Positions 4,844-6,394 of a DNA stretch of 6,394 nt are shown here, in pieces. This DNA is from JBHHXR01 sp046757205 (GTDB taxonomy: Bacteria; Pseudomonadota; Alphaproteobacteria; Rhodobacterales; Rhodobacteraceae), in contig JBHHXR010000202.1 in assembly GCA_046757205.1 (NCBI GenBank), positions 1 through 6,394 of the forward strand, written 5' to 3'. Position 1 is the stretch's first letter; every line of letters begins with the position of its first letter. Both the position numbers and the translations under genes were made by a program. The notes beneath the pieces are model-generated. The model was not told where the DNA came from. It saw only the letters and a list, made by a program, of their open reading frames with translations, and made no database searches.

Positions 4844-6331
4844 ATGGGTTTTCGTTCACTGGCCGTGGTGGGCACGGTCGCTTTCGCATTGGCGGGGCCG
4901 TCGGCTGCGCAAACTCCGCTCGAGCTGACGCTGGTCGCGTATATCGCGATCCTCAAGGCACAGGGCGCTGTCGTCGAGTTCAGCGACCGCATCGTCGGAG
5001 CCGACGATTCCATCGAGTTTCGCGGCCTCCACATCGGCTCGCCGGATGACGAATTCAACCTGACCACCGACTGGATACGTTTCACCCCGCAGGCCATGGC
5101 GCCGGAGCAGACGATCGTTTCGCTGGCTCCGCAGGTTCACGCCGAGATCGTTCCGAACAGCCGGGGCGACCGGATAATTGTCGACCTTCTGTCGGAAAAC
5201 CTGATGGTCCTGACGAATGCCGTCGTCGTCGAGCCGCAGAAGCTCGGCAATATCGACGTCCGCCTTTCGGCCGGCAAGCTCGACTTCGTGTCGCAGGGCA
5301 TCAGTGACGTTGAACCGTTTTCGGTGACGGTCTCGCAGGAGAATCCGAACCTGATCGCCGCGTTCGATCAGATCGGACACTCGTTCGCCGGCGCCTTCCA
5401 GGTCGCGGCGCTGCTGGCCGACTACTCATTTACCGCCGATGGGGCGACGAATGCCGCCAAAACGAATGTCGACGGACTTGCGGTCAAGGTATCGTTCGAC
5501 ATTCCGCCCGGCGGTTTTGACGAAACCTTTTTCGATGGCGACAACGAGGCCAGCCTGATCATCAGCACCGACTCTTCGGCAAGTTCCGGCAACAGCCAGC
5601 AGGAAGGCATGAACCTTGAGTTCAGCACGAGCAACGGCCCGTCACGCGGCAAGTTCGAGATCGCCGATGGTTCGCTGGTCTATCAGGCAGAGGGCAATGA
5701 CGCGAATGTCGATCTCTCCTTCGGTCCGGCGATGCCGCCCGTCAGCGTGAAGATTTCCCACATGATGTTCGACCTCGCGGCGCCGACGAAGCCGACGGAC
5801 GACCTGACGGACATGCGATTCGGCCTGGTGGTAACCGATCTGGTGGCTGGCGACCCGGTTTGGGACATGATCGACCCGGGGCGCAGCATTCCGCGTGACC
5901 CGGCCGTTCTCGACATCCGGCTGGCGGCGAAGGTCCGGCTCCGCGAAGCGCTCGGCGGGATCATGTCCTCCGGCGGACCGATGGCGAGCGGCAAGCCGCC
6001 CACCGAACTGGCGACGATCGACAGGTTCGATATCGATGCGCTCAAGGTCATGGCCGGCGGCGCTTCGGTCGAGGCCGGCGGGGGGCTGGATTTCGACAAC
6101 AACGGCCCCATCCCGATGCCGCTGGGCGACATCAATGTCGAGGTGAACGGCGTGCAGGGTCTTACCACGAAGCTGGTTGAACTCGGCCTGATCGACCAGA
6201 TGCAGGCCGGCATGGCCATGGGCATGATCATGGGTTTCGGACGCCCCGGCAGCGCGCCGGACCAGTTCCTGAGCGACATCAGCTTCACCAAGGACGGCAT
6301 TCTGGCCAACGGCAAGCCGATCGGCCGCTAG
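4844..6331 (+). CDS. secreted or periplasmic DUF2125-like protein of unknown function
   Basis: A 495-residue protein with a clear Sec signal peptide: short basic start, hydrophobic core LAVVGTVAFALAG and a signal peptidase I site around Ala22 (PSAA|QT), so it is exported, probably to the periplasm. The mature part is mostly alternating beta-strand-like sequence with no Cys, no lipobox and no membrane segments. The C-terminal third looks like the alphaproteobacterial DUF2125 family as I remember it. It has a segment WDMIDPGRSIPRDPAVLDIRL (340-360), FDIDALKVMAGGASVEAGGGL (395-415), and a final stretch with KLVELGLI, an M/G-rich helix (455-465) and DGILANGKPIGR. Such proteins are proposed to be envelope proteins, but no reaction is established. 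The central part (about 245-280) is Ser/Asn-rich and low in complexity. Its own promoter is likely, and it is not obviously linked in function to HslUV. Family naming is from memory; secretion is directly supported. Confidence 0.8.
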   Translation: MGFRSLAVVGTVAFALAGPSAAQTPLELTLVAYIAILKAQGAVVEFSDRIVGADDSIEFRGLHIGSPDDEFNLTTDWIRFTPQAMAPEQTIVSLAPQVHAEIVPNSRGDRIIVDLLSENLMVLTNAVVVEPQKLGNIDVRLSAGKLDFVSQGISDVEPFSVTVSQENPNLIAAFDQIGHSFAGAFQVAALLADYSFTADGATNAAKTNVDGLAVKVSFDIPPGGFDETFFDGDNEASLIISTDSSASSGNSQQEGMNLEFSTSNGPSRGKFEIADGSLVYQAEGNDANVDLSFGPAMPPVSVKISHMMFDLAAPTKPTDDLTDMRFGLVVTDLVAGDPVWDMIDPGRSIPRDPAVLDIRLAAKVRLREALGGIMSSGGPMASGKPPTELATIDRFDIDALKVMAGGASVEAGGGLDFDNNGPIPMPLGDINVEVNGVQGLTTKLVELGLIDQMQAGMAMGMIMGFGRPGSAPDQFLSDISFTKDGILANGKPIGR

Positions 6332-6394
6332 ACCGGGATGCCCAAGGACGGAATCACCTTCATGAAAGGTGACCGCGTCGACCACAGGGCTGCG
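6332..6394. other. 3' tail of the window, no gene assignable
   Basis: Besides the inverted repeat, this tail contains two short open frames that run to the edge. On the plus strand, ATG 6338 begins MPKDGITFMKG with no ribosome binding site. On the minus strand, a frame ends at a TAG in 6330-6328, reading ...SPFMKVIPSLGIPV. The latter could be the C-terminus of a convergent gene, but 21 codons are too few to decide. Confidence 0.3.
6354..6372. repeat. 7-bp perfect inverted repeat downstream of the DUF2125-like gene
   Basis: TCACCTT (6354-6360) and AAGGTGA (6366-6372) form a perfect stem around a 5-base loop, CATGA. There is no following T-run, so it is at best a weak or bidirectional terminator. 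An operator or chance are equally possible. Confidence 0.35.

Noticed and set aside
5642..6385. Minus-strand open frames (247 and 210 codons) opposite the DUF2125-like gene
   Set aside because: Antisense shadows; the plus-strand gene has a signal peptide, a strong ribosome binding site and family-like sequence.

Overview
The window looks like the chromosome of a GC-rich alphaproteobacterium, most probably of the Rhodobacterales. The HslV and HslU sequences read like those of Rhodobacteraceae, and the last gene resembles an alphaproteobacterial secreted family (DUF2125-like). The taxonomic call rests on remembered family sequences, not on a search.

Layout. (1) Positions 1-1760, minus strand: a compact surface-carbohydrate or metabolite-decorating operon. 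It runs leftwards as a family-2-type glycosyltransferase (759-1760), a small SAM-dependent methyltransferase (55-762, ATGA overlap), and the first 20 codons of a third gene (1-62, overlap of a GTG start with the TGA stop). (2) Positions 1761-1907: a divergent intergenic region. (3) Positions 1908-4757, plus strand: the HslVU ATP-dependent protease, hslV (1908-2468) and hslU (3450-4757). Between them sits an unrelated gene (2524-3420) that encodes a membrane-anchored, single-HKD phospholipase D-like protein. (4) Positions 4844-6331, plus strand: a secreted or periplasmic DUF2125-like protein, preceded by a plausible sigma-70-type promoter. (5) Positions 6332-6394: a short tail with a 7-bp inverted repeat and no gene that can be called.

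The most unusual part is 2469-3449. HslV and HslU form one molecular machine and are normally encoded next to each other. Here they are separated by a gene of clearly lower GC, with a complete HxK(x)4D(x)6GSxN catalytic motif behind a basic, glycine-rich, hydrophobic N-terminal region. An 8-bp direct repeat (GTTGAGAA), within a longer imperfect match, flanks the gene in the two intergenic gaps. This suggests that an accessory gene was inserted into the hslV-hslU junction and now shares its transcription. A role as a membrane-tethered nuclease, for example in defence, is a hypothesis only.
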